Origin: Lithospermum erythrorhizon
Lineage: Eukaryota > Streptophyta > Magnoliopsida > Boraginales > Boraginaceae
Length of the DNA stretch: 64,000 nucleotides
Assembly (NCBI GenBank): GCA_019722365.1
Contig: JADFUC010001925.1
Coordinates: 124,001 to 188,000, forward strand
Direction: 5' to 3'
Positions 25,326 through 35,792 of the stretch are shown here, piece after piece. Positions within the stretch are counted from its first letter, which is position 1. Every line of letters starts with the position of its first letter. The position numbers were made by a program, and so were the translations under genes. The notes under the pieces were generated by a model, which saw only the letters and a program-made list of their open reading frames with translations, was not told the origin of the DNA and searched no databases.

Positions 25326-26990
25326 ATTTTATCGTCAGCATATGCTCAGGTTAATGTTAATGCTCAGGTCAGGTTAATTTTTGCGTTTGCATTTTTGCTT
25401 ATGTTTGTATTTATGTTTGTGTTTGTGTTTATGTTGCGTTTATGTCTTAGTCAGGTTATTATTATTGTGCAGATGGTTTTGTGCAATATTTTCAGCTGGT
25501 TTGAATATCAGGTAACCTGTGCTGTGATTAATTTTTATTTAAATTTACTACAAGGCATCGGTATCACGTCAATGTGGTCGGCCATATCGAATTATCTTTT
25601 ATCTGTGCAAAGGCTGGTTAGCCTCGTGGTTTCATTTATCAATAATGTATATGCCGGTTATATGTCCGAGGGCTGGTCAAAAATAAATCAAAAACAAACA
25701 TTATCGATAAGCCGGTTTTAAGGCTGGCTAAATAAATAAAAACAAAAAGTAGAGCATCGGTTCGCACGGTAAAAAATAAAATAAAATAAAATAAAAAGAT
25801 ATAGCATCAAGAAGGCTGGCAGCTCGAGCAAAAAACGCGCCAAGTTGCTTAAGTGTCATGCTGGGCATTGCCATTTTAGTTGTCATAGTATCGGAAAGTA
25901 GGTTTGGGCCAAACCGCTGTAGGGAGCTCTTCAAGATCGGTATTTAAAGCCTACAAGCGCCACATTTGCACTGCTTTCTGTAGTGCCTAAATTACCCTCA
26001 AATTCTGGGATACATCTTTAAATGACTACCTAAATTCACACCCCAATCCAAATGAACCATAAATGAACACACGCACTTGCCACCACCTCGGGCAATAACA
26101 TCCCTCGTCAGTGTTCACAATTAGTTGATAATTACTTTTAAAGTGTAAAAAGATATTCTCTTTTATATACCTCTGTTTTGTAACATTTAATTGCCATGTA
26201 TTAAGTGAGATCATAAGGCTATAATGCAACCAACCAATATATAATGTAAAATTTAAAAAATAGACATAATACGAGACATCAAAAGGAGGTCAATACTCCA
26301 TGCTACTCATAAGATCTGTAATTGATATTTAGGAGCCCCATTCTAAACCAAATGCCTTTGTCTGAGTCAAAACCTTAAATTTCAAGTCTCATAGAGTCGT
26401 TAACGAAGAAGCTTAATCAAATGGGTTCGGTTCGGGAAGCCGAGGCCTGAAGCCTGGCTCAAGATAGGCTCGTTTGGTCTACCCACCACTGCCACCCGGC
26501 TAGTAGCTCAATATATGATTATCTACATTTAAATAAAAGTATAAAACTAATACTCTATTTTTGATGATTTTAGTTTATTGTCATGACCAAAGCATGTTGT
26601 TACATTTAATTTTTGTTATACTTAGTTAATGTCAAGGTCCAATTTATTTATTGACAATTGTTGCTCATCTCATTATTTTTTTGTGCATTCTATCCTTGTA
26701 AAATTTGAAATTGGTGATCAAGCCATTAAATTTCGTACTGACTGGGTTTGGTCAGTCTTCTATGAAATAACAACGAAGTCGAGTTGAGCCTGGCCTCCTA
26801 TTAATAAAACAGCCAAAATTCTCCAATCCTACTGCTCGCTAATGTACTCTAATATATAGTATGTGATTTACCAGGTCCATTTATGGCTATACGAATTTGT
26901 TGCCTTAATTAAAATCGGTTTGAAGTTTGAACATCTAAGGTCCAACTCTAGTAACTTCGATTGTATGGGCTTAATGTTTAATAACTATCA
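25326..26990. other. Intergenic, no gene supported
   Basis: An open frame at 25299-25721 (140 codons) starts inside the tandem duplication and reads as low-complexity hydrophobic sequence (FMFVFVFM), so it is not supported. Several GGCTGG words recur at 25610-25810, and an (AAAAT)n run lies at about 25768-25797. Nothing else is recognised. Confidence 0.35.
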
Positions 26991-26999
26991 CTGTAGACG

Positions 27000-27755
27000 T
27001 GTGCGGTTTCAAATCCGACTCATTACTGCTTTCACGCATGCTTGTTGCGCCTAATGCTCATTTGCTAACCCACTTACTAACGGCATGAGCCAAGATTTTA
27101 GCCAAAAAAGTTCACCGCACACATTCATTACGGATTCTGTGAAGATATAGTTGCCTCTAAGACATTGTTAAAATTGCTCGTTATTTAATCTGACATCCGC
27201 TAATTAAACCCGAAGTCCGATATACTTAAGCCGGATTCACCTCGCCTTTATTAATCTGACGCCTCGCTTAGGAACTCTGGACGTCCGCTTTCGTGTGACC
27301 GACGTCCGTCAGGTGTAACCGAATCTCCACTTTGTGCATCCTGACGTCCGGTAACTAGTTTTATTTAAACATTAAACCATCGGCATTGAGAAGAGTATAC
27401 TGACTTCCGCTTTGGACTAACTCGAGTCCTGCTCACAAAAACTTGCCATTTTTTCCTCCTATATATAAAGAACTACTTTTCTTATTCCTCAAGCTATCAA
27501 ATATCATCACGGCTCATTTATTTGCGAATATATCACCATTGGTTCTTATTACTTAACATAAAAAGTTCTTTATATGTTCAAATTGAGATTACATCTGGTA
27601 ACAAATTATTTGATCAAGAATTTCCCAATGAATTAGCACTACCAGCCTTCCATCGTTGTTGTATTGAATATCATACAATCATTCCATCCTATTATTTTTA
27701 TTATATTACTTATTTACTTGGTAAAATCTTGTAGAATTGCAAGTTATTTATTATT
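27000..27755 (+). mobile_element. LTR or solo LTR, family A, copy 2
   Basis: Alignable along its length with 5900-6635. It has CCCACTTACTAACG, then TTTTAGCCAAAAA, then GACGTC-type repeats (exact GACGTCCG at 27280-27287, 27301-27308 and 27343-27350), a TATA box at 27472-27480, TATCAAATATCATCA after it, and a terminal GTAGAATTGCAAGTTATTTA matching the end of copy 1. The copies have diverged clearly, so both are old. No coding region follows, which fits a solo LTR. Confidence 0.6.
27472..27480 (+). promoter_or_regulatory. TATA box of LTR family A, copy 2
   Basis: TATATAAAG directly after a TTTTCCTCC run, in the same place as TATAAATAA in copy 1. Confidence 0.5.
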
Positions 27756-28940
27756 TCTCTATTGTTTAAAGTGGATACAATCTTTCATTGTCTCATTCCA
27801 CGAGTGACCATGAAACATTACCCGATATATATAAATGATGAATCGTTTACGCTCAATTAAATTTATATAATGATGCATGAATGTTAAATGTATATACTCT
27901 ATATCATCCAACCTTTTAACGCAAGATCAAAATTGTTCGACCCTAAATGATATTCATGTAACTAAACTCATAACGCATTGCTAAGGTATAGTTCATACAT
28001 CCATCGCCACCATCTTTTAATTCCCAAATATCCAATAATTTATACTGCTACACTATGTTTTTCGTTTCTTATTTTCAGAATGAACTTGGTTTATTTGTTC
28101 ACGGATAAGTATGTTTATGATTTGCTTTTATTTTAAGGATATAAAACTTTGGGCTCATATTTAAAGCTTGTTTTGTAAATTCGTTTAATTTCGATTTCAT
28201 ATTTCAAGCAGACTAGTTTTAAAATCTGATCTCAATTCTGCTTTTCCGACATTAGCAAAAATCCAACTGAATTTAAACCTGCTCGACCGATTTCCACCTT
28301 ACTTTTACCTGAATAACAATAAAATTATACTAAAATTACATTCATGTCAAAACAAACAAAACAAATAATTACAGAAAGTGTTCACTGGCAGTAGCATTCA
28401 AAGAACAAAGCAAACAAATTACATACTATTATTCCATTTAAGGTAGTAAACGAACAATAATATTAGAAGCCTTCTGTAACAGATTGAGGAGAGTGGTGGT
28501 GGTGGTTTTGAGGCGGTTTGGGATGGAAGAAATTAAGGCTTGCCGCCTTCCGATGGCCTGTGAGGCGCTGCATTGCATTTTTAAGATGCGTGAAGTACTA
28601 CTGTAAATGAAGAACTTAGAAGAGATGGGTATAAGGAAATTGATTGGTCCGACTGATTTTCAAATCCAAAAATCATCCGAATCAATCATGATTCTTGACT
28701 TTGCACCATATCCAACCAAAACCCATGGGAAAATACTGAATTTCATTATAAATACAATAAAATACTATTTTGGTTTCTACTATAAACAAAAATAATGTTT
28801 AAATATTTAATTAAAAACTTTAAAAAATTATGTAATTCATGAAATACATTAATAACAATGAATAGTGTAAACTTTATAAATGTCACCATTAACACATAGA
28901 TCTTCGAACATTACATCATCTCTCATACAGCCACCTCCCT
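27756..28940. other. Intergenic, no gene seen
   Basis: AT-rich DNA. Short frames at 28480-28800 show no domain. A GGTGGTGGTGG-containing patch lies near 28495. Confidence 0.4.
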
Positions 28941-28971
28941 CCAAACGAAAAAAAAACATGTAGCATTACCA

Positions 28972-28990
28972 CGTGGAATTCTTACATTGG
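28972..28990 (-). promoter_or_regulatory. ER stress response element (ERSE) 1 of the P58IPK-type gene
   Basis: Read on the minus strand this is CCAAT, nine bases, CCACG, which is exactly the ERSE consensus CCAAT-N9-CCACG bound by NF-Y together with ER-stress bZIP factors (in plants bZIP28 and relatives). The CCACG half is part of a CACGTG G-box at 28970-28975. It lies about 250 bp upstream of the ATG. Confidence 0.75.
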
Positions 28991-29002
28991 CCAACACAAC
29001 CT

Positions 29003-29010
29003 CCACGTCA
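29003..29010 (-). promoter_or_regulatory. Plant unfolded-protein response element (UPRE)
   Basis: On the minus strand it reads TGACGTGG, matching the UPRE consensus TGACGTGR used by ER-stress bZIP factors such as bZIP60. It sits between the two ERSEs, which fits control by the unfolded protein response. Confidence 0.65.
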
Positions 29011-29024
29011 TCCTTAACACACCA

Positions 29025-29043
29025 CGTGGAGACACCCCATTGG
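29025..29043 (-). promoter_or_regulatory. ER stress response element (ERSE) 2 of the P58IPK-type gene
   Basis: A second exact CCAAT-N9-CCACG on the minus strand, again with the CCACG half inside a CACGTG G-box (29023-29028). The same CCAAT box has another CCACG nine bases away on its other side (29053-29057), in the opposite order. It lies about 190 bp upstream of the ATG. Confidence 0.75.
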
Positions 29044-29234
29044 TCTATCCAACGTGGTTCCTCCCGCGAATCCTTCTTATGACCATAACCTCTATTACAA
29101 CATCAAAAGTCTATTAAACTAACTAAAACTCAAATCCATATATATATATATATTTATAACCCCCTAAACTATTAAATATTTATACATTGGCGCACAATAC
29201 TTTTGGGTTTGATTAAAAATCCAATTTGTGAAAT

Positions 29235-32200
29235 ATGGTAACGAGGCTTTGGAGGGTGGCTTCCGCCGCCGATTTGGTGGCGTTGAAAGGCTGCGTTTTT
29301 AGCGTTTTGATACTTAATTTTGTATTGGTTTGTCAACTTCTGCTTAATCCTCTTGTTTCTGCACAAGGTATTATTTTACTCTACGTAGTCATGTGCTCGT
29401 TTTAATTCATTTTAATTGACCTTTTCGATTTTTGGGTTTGTCCAAAGAATTGATTTTTTATTGGTTTAATAGATAATGTGTGAAATTTATTTCATTGGAC
29501 TCGTTTTTTACAATGTTTTCATGATAATGAATGTGAATGCCTATAGTTATGTTGGAGATTGATTGATCTGTTTGCAATCTCAATTTAGTTGAGTGAATTT
29601 TGATGATCATTGTTTGGTTTATTACGAATTTTTATTTGTTGGGGTTGATTAAATTTGGAATATAGTTTTTGATATCTGAGTGTAGGAGCTGATGTTTAGT
29701 AGTCAGCTATTGTAATTGTTTATGTTGAATGAAATTTGAGCTGTAATGGATGTTTAGTATACCATGAAGTCGAAACTTTTACATTCGTCTGGCTCTTGGA
29801 TATAATGGAATAAATCAAAGTGGCTCGTTTCTCCACCTACGCTTCTTATCTATTGTGAAGTAGTTGATAGGTTAATTCCGGTAGATTCTTTGTTTTTTGG
29901 TCCATTCCCGGCCCCATGTTCCTTCTGTTTGAAGGGGGTTGAATTGAGAATTAACATGGTGATGTTCCTGTTCTTATTTATTTATTTATTATTTCCAGAT
30001 AGTAAACATGGTGATGCTACTGCATTGTTCGAAAGAGTCTCAGAAAATGTTAAAGTAAAGAAATACAGCGAGGCTCTTAATGATCTCAATGCTGCTATAG
30101 AAGCAGATCCAGCTCTTTCAGAAGCGTATTGGCATAAAGCCTCCATCCTTCGTCAGTTGTGCAGGTTGAGATTTATAACTTGCTTTCAGTTCTGATTTCT
30201 GACATTAATAGATGCTATACGAGAAAGCCAGTGAATTTTGACAAATTGGACAGTTAACACTGCCGACATAGGAGGGACTGATAAGTTTTCCAAGAGTAAA
30301 CATTGCCTTTAGAAATATCATGTGTCACCCTATGCATTATACTTGTTCAGGCATACATAATTCTGAATTGGTAGAAAATTAAAGTTCGGTTATTAGGTTT
30401 TTTGTGTGTTTCCTACTTCACACGTGTTGTGTTTGTATTGCTAGTTGTTTCTCTCCAACCCATCCCTGTTTACCCTTATTTTCTTCTGATTGGAAAGCTA
30501 TATGATTTAGGCAATTTTTGGCTAATGTAGATATGAAGAATCAGAGAAAAACTATAAAGAGTTCATAGAGAAAAAACCTCAAAATTCAGCTGCTGAAAAG
30601 GAGCTTACTCAATTACTTCAAGCTCAGAGTGCTCTGAATTCAGCTACTGAACTTTTGCAATCTGGTGACTATACAAAAGGATTGGAATATATCAATAAGG
30701 TTGTCCTTGTCTTCTCCCCTGCATGCTCAAAGGTAAACAGGCTCAAGTATGCTATTACTTGAGTTTTTTTTGTTGTTTATCATTTCTCTATGAGTTAATA
30801 CTTCTAATTTATATGTGTTTATTAAATGAAGTTAATATTTGTCCACTTGTTCATTGCAGGCCAAACTTCTTAAAGTGAGGTTAATGATAGCATCTAAAGA
30901 CTATTCTGGTGCTATATCTGAGTCAGGATTTATTCTTAAAGAAGACGAGGACAATCTAGAGGCTTTGCTGCTCCGTGGCCGTGCCTATTATTATTTAGCC
31001 GATCATGATGTCGCCATTAGGTCTGTTCAACTATCAATTTAATCTCTCGGTAAAAAAGCCACAAAAGAATTGAATGACTTACTTTGTCTTTTCTTAATAG
31101 GCATTATCAAAAGGGCCTTCGTCTAGATCCAGAGCATGGTGAGCTGAAGAAAGCATATTTTGCATTAAAAAATCTTCTCAAGAAGACTAAAAGTGTAATT
31201 TCTCGATGTTCCTTTGTATATATTTATGCATCATATCTTATTTGACATAGAATTGGAAGTTACTGTTTTTATATATGTTTTGGTGCAGGCAGAAGACAAT
31301 GCAAGTAAGGGAAAACTCCGGGTTGCAGTTGAGGACTATAGGGCAGCTCTTAAGTTGGATCCAGATCATCCTGCACATAATGTACATCTATACCTTGGTC
31401 TGTGTAAACTCTTAGTGCAGCTTGGGCGGGGAAAGGAGGCTATAACTAGTTGTTCTGATGCGCTTGAAATAGAGGAGGAACTCGTTGAAGCTCTTGTTCA
31501 GGTTTTTTCCATATTTCCTTATGTACTATAGTGGATAATATAGTTTGGTTGAATTTGTGAAGATACTGTTTGTGCTAACTTATTTAATTCTTCTTTTTGA
31601 ATCTGGTGTCAGAGAGGGGAAGCTAAACTTTTAACAGAAGATTTTGAGGGAGCTGTTGCTGATATGAAATCAGCAGTAGAGAAGTCACCAGAAGTATGTC
31701 TTCAATTCTACTTCTGTTCTAAAATTACACTTCTGTTTGAAGTATGATCATTACCAATCTAATGTAATTAATTTATCTGTGCTAAGTAGATATTCACCAA
31801 CTCACCTACCTTAAAATCAATACTGATTCTGTTATACTTACCCTCGAAAGGTGAGAACATATTTTGAGAAACAGAGGGAGTGGTGTATTTTCTAGAAAGT
31901 GAACATTTTTACAGTTGATATGCTTAGATGTTCAAGGGTAAAGTTGGCACTTTTCGTTAAGATATGTAGAATGGCTATCAAATTTGATTATACATGCTCT
32001 CATGGTATTTCACCGGGTGCTAGGACAACAATATTCGTAGAGCACTGGCCAAGGCTGAGAGATCCTTAAAGTTGAGCCAGCGCAAGGACTGGTACAAGAT
32101 TTTAGGAATATCAAACACTGCGTCAGTAGCAGATATCAAGCGGGCATACAAGAAGCTTGCATTGCAGTGGCATCCAGATAAGAATGTTGACAATAGAGAA

Positions 32201-32934
32201 GAAGCAGAGGCCAAATTTCGAGATATAGCAGCTGCTTACGAGGTTTGAGCTTATCTTTGTTTTCTAATTCCATCTGTTTGTTTTGCATTCTATACGTGTT
32301 TGTGTAACATCATCTCTAAAATTGGTGCATTATCTGAGAAATTGTTATGAAATTCTTAATGGTTGGGGCTTTTAGAATATGTTTTTTTCCGTTTGCGACT
32401 AGTGTTTGATGTGGTAAAGAGAAACTGGTTCTGGCATCTTTACTCTCTCCTCACCTTAGACCAAGAGATATAAACAGATGTCATAAAAGACTGTCAAATG
32501 TTTTAGGTGACAAAAACATTTATGTCAACTCTGATTAATTTAACAACATGGCTCCCTTGCAAGTCTCTATTCAGAGGACTTCTTCTGCTAGTGCTCTAGT
32601 GCTCTATTTGCAAATGCTGCTTTACGGCACTTGTTCTCTTTACTCATCTTTGCAATAATGCTCGTACTTTTTTTTAGTTAGACATTAAAAATCTGGATTC
32701 TAATTTTATTGATCGATATTTGGTTCTTTGCAGATTCTTAGTGATGATGAAAAACGAGCCAGGTATGACAGTGGCGAAGATCTTGAGGGAATGGGCATGG
32801 ATATGGGTGGAGGAGGATTTAACCCATTTGGTGGTGGTGGTGGTGGTGGACAGCAATACACATTTCATTTCGATGGTGGTTTTCCTGGTGGTGGGGGTTT
32901 CCCCGGTGGCGGTGGATTTGGGTTCAACTTTTAA
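29235..32934 (+). CDS. P58IPK: P58IPK / DNAJC3-type ER-luminal TPR-J-domain co-chaperone
   Basis: Nine exons: 29235-29367, 29999-30164, 30531-30732, 30860-31020, 31101-31194, 31289-31501, 31613-31693, 32024-32242, 32734-32934. All introns are GT-AG and phases agree, giving 489 residues. Residues 1-43 form a basic start plus a hydrophobic segment (signal peptide or anchor, ending VSAQ). Tandem TPR repeats fill roughly residues 48-360. A J domain follows ([17 protein letters not shown] in ALQWHPDKN). The tail is Gly-rich with [19 protein letters not shown] and ends GFGFNF. This is the architecture of plant P58IPK, a co-chaperone of BiP that binds unfolded chains and helps folding in the ER. The start is the first ATG of the signal-peptide frame. 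The promoter carries two ERSEs and a UPRE. The gene converges on the fasciclin-like gene downstream. Confidence 0.95.
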
Positions 32935-33875
32935 GCTTCGAAAATCTTGGAGGTAATTCCGGTAAAGGCTTTGAAAAGGAACTTAAAGCAGACACCAGAG
33001 CTCGAAGTAAAATGAATACCTTTTCACTAATTCTAACTGGTGGAAGGAGTATAGGATCTTCACATTTTTGTGATGGTATTAGATGCATAACAATTATCCC
33101 AGGGAAAGTTTTGTGCTGGTGATGAGTATCTTTAAATTGTACAATTGTTCAAGTTTAGAATTAGATGAATCTTCAATTGATAGGAAGCCCTGTTTGTAAC
33201 TTTGGAACCTGGTGCTTCAAAGTCTTTTCTGTAGTCGCTGATCTCATAATCCTATACGTTTCCTTCCAGTCCTTTTCCATTAATTGTTTTCTAACATTGT
33301 CACTTGGTCACCTAATCTAAAAATCAATTCACGATGAAGATCAAAAAGTGAGTTATTCATACCAACCTTTATTCTTAGTTTCTTACGGCTAGAGTATGTT
33401 TAATTTGATCTACCAGAAATGGAGGATATAGAGTTGGAAGAAAGGACCATGAATGCAGATGACTTTTGCACCAAAAGAATTGGCCTTTTTTCCATCCATA
33501 TCTTCCATTCTTCATTTTCTTTAGAATTATAGTGACTATCAGGCATACAAGTAGTGGCTATCTCAAATCTAGAGGTTAATCTTACTCGGAATTCTTATTT
33601 GTTGCAGAGTTCGGTATTTGTTAGTAATCTTAGAAACGTTATTAGATAAGCCACCAACCTGACCGATAAGAGAAATGATTGTATTTCAAGTTACCACTTC
33701 AGACGATAATGACAGGCAGACATTAGCTCAAATGAATTAGTATTCTTGAAGAGATGTAGCAATAAGGCAAAAAATAGATGTAAGGTCACATTGTAAAGAA
33801 CAAACAAATCAATCAATTCAAAAACTCCGCGTATAATTGAAACAATAAATCTCGCAACTCTCAGCTGTTTATGAC
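32935..33875. other. Convergent 3' regions of the co-chaperone and FLA genes
   Basis: About 940 bp between two stop codons facing each other. It holds the 3' untranslated regions of both genes. No further coding potential seen. Confidence 0.6.
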
Positions 33876-34610
33876 TTAGAAGGCAAAGCTAAGCATTGTT
33901 AATAATACAGGACTGCATGCTGACATGATATAGATAGTCAATGGATTTGCACCAGAGGATTTTGAAGGTACATTGTCATCATCAGAATCGGAGGAGGAAT
34001 CTGATGCACCCTTCTTGCGTTTTAATGGAGCTGGGGCTGGAGACGGGGATGGACTTACAAAAAAGCTGAGTGGAAGAAGCACTTGATCTACCTGATATAC
34101 AGCAATCTGTCCATCTGTGTATATTGAATTAGCCACAGTTGCATTAACAACCCCAGTTGTAATGTTCACTTGATTTCCTGAAGTAGTAACATTCAATGGA
34201 AATTCTCCATCACTTCCTCCAGCTTGAGTTCGTAGAGGATTGCTAGCGGTCTGGAACTGCGAAGTGGAGAAGAAAGACGGCACAATATGAAACTGCAAGA
34301 GCTGGACCTTCTGCTGATCAGAGAGTGAGTTCAGAGTGCCTGCTTTAAGACTAGAAAACGCATTATCTGTTGGAGCAAATATAGTAAGGCCTTGGTTTGA
34401 GTTGTTGAGCTGAGTTTTTAATTGATCTCCCACTTGCGTGCTTTTCAGTAGTCTCATGAACGTTGTGAATTGTCCGGCCTTCTCAAGGATGGCAGTGATA
34501 TTCGTCGGACCAGCTGGAGCTGGAGCTTGTGCCGGGGCCTGAGCAGACATAGCAGTGAAACGGATGAAAATGAGCAAAAGAGAGGAGAGTAATGAGAAGG
34601 CTGTTTTCAT
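33876..34610 (-). CDS. Fasciclin-like arabinogalactan protein (FLA11/12-like)
   Basis: A single-exon gene of 244 residues. Residues 1-23 are a signal peptide (LLSSLLLIFIRFTAMSAQA). An Ala/Pro stretch (APAQAPAPAGP) follows and is a likely arabinogalactan glycosylation site after Pro hydroxylation. One FAS1 domain spans about 37-180, with the H1 motif TIFAPTDNAFSSL, the central FHIVPSFF and the H2-like end YQVDQVLLP, plus several N-glycosylation sequons. A second Pro-rich patch (SPSPSPAPAP), an acidic-serine run (SDSSSDSDDD) and a C-terminal hydrophobic tail suitable for a GPI anchor complete it. A single FAS1 domain with this KKGASDSSSDSDDD tail is typical of the FLA11/FLA12 group, known from secondary cell walls of stems. 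The role here is inferred from family. It acts at the cell surface. Confidence 0.93.
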   Translation of the reverse strand: MKTAFSLLSSLLLIFIRFTAMSAQAPAQAPAPAGPTNITAILEKAGQFTTFMRLLKSTQVGDQLKTQLNNSNQGLTIFAPTDNAFSSLKAGTLNSLSDQQKVQLLQFHIVPSFFSTSQFQTASNPLRTQAGGSDGEFPLNVTTSGNQVNITTGVVNATVANSIYTDGQIAVYQVDQVLLPLSFFVSPSPSPAPAPLKRKKGASDSSSDSDDDNVPSKSSGANPLTIYIMSACSPVLLTMLSFAF

Positions 34611-34687
34611 CTCTTTGCCTGATGGAAGTCTGAAGTCTGGTAAATAATAAGAGTCAAGTATACTGGAGTTAGAGAAGATTGGGCTAC

Positions 34688-34697
34688 TATATAATGG
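34688..34697 (-). promoter_or_regulatory. Probable TATA box of the FLA gene
   Basis: On the minus strand the sequence reads ATTATATAGTAG about 80 bp upstream of the ATG at 34610, a normal distance for a plant TATA box with a short leader. Confidence 0.45.
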
Positions 34698-34699
34698 CG

Positions 34700-35792
34700 A
34701 GCCTTAGATTTGAGACGCAAGAAAAAAAATGTATTGAAAAGGTTTATAGTGGGGCAAGATAGGTGACAGTTGAGTAGGTGAACAAGGATGCTTCAAAACA
34801 TGGCAAAACCAGACCTGTGATGATGTTAAAGCAGACTAGGTTTGCTTGATATGGGAGAAAAAACAGCTGCCATAGAGTTCTCAAAATGATTGTCAAGTAT
34901 CATAAAACCTAAGTTTGCTTGTAAGTATATACACTAGGGAGAAGGGGGGGGAACCAACAGAGATAGGTTTGCTTTATTGTGACAGAAAACTTTCCAGCAT
35001 TTGCTACTTTCTGCATCCTGAAGAATTGAGTGCATTATTTTGACAATGATGATGCATCCAATTTTTCTTGACGCAAAAGTTAGCAAGTTATGATAGAAGT
35101 CGTAATTCTAGCATTTCTTTCTTCTTAGCAATCGTTTGCGGAATTCAATTTTATAAAAGCATAATTTAGAATTTTACAATTGGAGAGCCAAGGCTAGGTA
35201 TGTACAGTACATGTATTAATCACCAATTTATGTACCATAAAGTTATCACCACCACCTATAAATTATGTTATCAGGCTGCTGAGGTGCCGCTGCTATCCGA
35301 CTTCCCCTACCTTTCATAAACTAGAGCCTCTTTATAGACATTGGCAAATGTTATTTTTATTGTATACATGTAGTCTAAGGAAGGGAGAATACATGATTAT
35401 AGTTTTATACATGAACCATGCTACTGGTGTAACACTCTTTTTATCTTTTACTCATACTACATCATATTCCTCCTTTCAAACCAAACAAGTGCATATATAG
35501 AAACACTATATCTATTCAAAATATAATACAGGGGATGCCAGGATGGTCTCTATTCCTGCATGAATTTATAGGAAAATTTCGAATACCAACAACTACCTCT
35601 TCTGCTATAATTTTACTAAGGAAATTTATAGGAGGTAATTTCTACTTTCTAAGAAGCATCCAGATCTTGATCTCACTCTTCTGCACAAGAGGATCACTTA
35701 ACAATAGCTGAAAGGACTAATCCTAACAATATAAGTTTTCTACACATGTATGGCCATCAATTTTTAGCATGTGGATTTAGTATTGTTTATCA
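34700..35792. other. Intergenic, FLA promoter side, no gene seen
   Basis: It contains the upstream region of the FLA gene and then the 3' flank of the RING-CH gene. No coding potential or clear repeat. Confidence 0.45.

Noticed and set aside
25299..25721. 140-codon open frame
   Set aside because: Starts inside a tandem duplication of non-coding DNA and encodes low-complexity hydrophobic sequence produced by TTTGTGTTTATG-type repeats.
26430..26800. Possible MITE bounded by GAAGCCTGGCTCAAG and GAGTTGAGCCTGGCCTC
   Set aside because: The candidate ends match only over a short, imperfect stretch and no target duplication is visible.
32720..32956. 78-codon frame overlapping the last co-chaperone exon
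   Set aside because: Out-of-frame reading of the Gly-rich tail; the other frame continues the J domain and ends GFGFNF.
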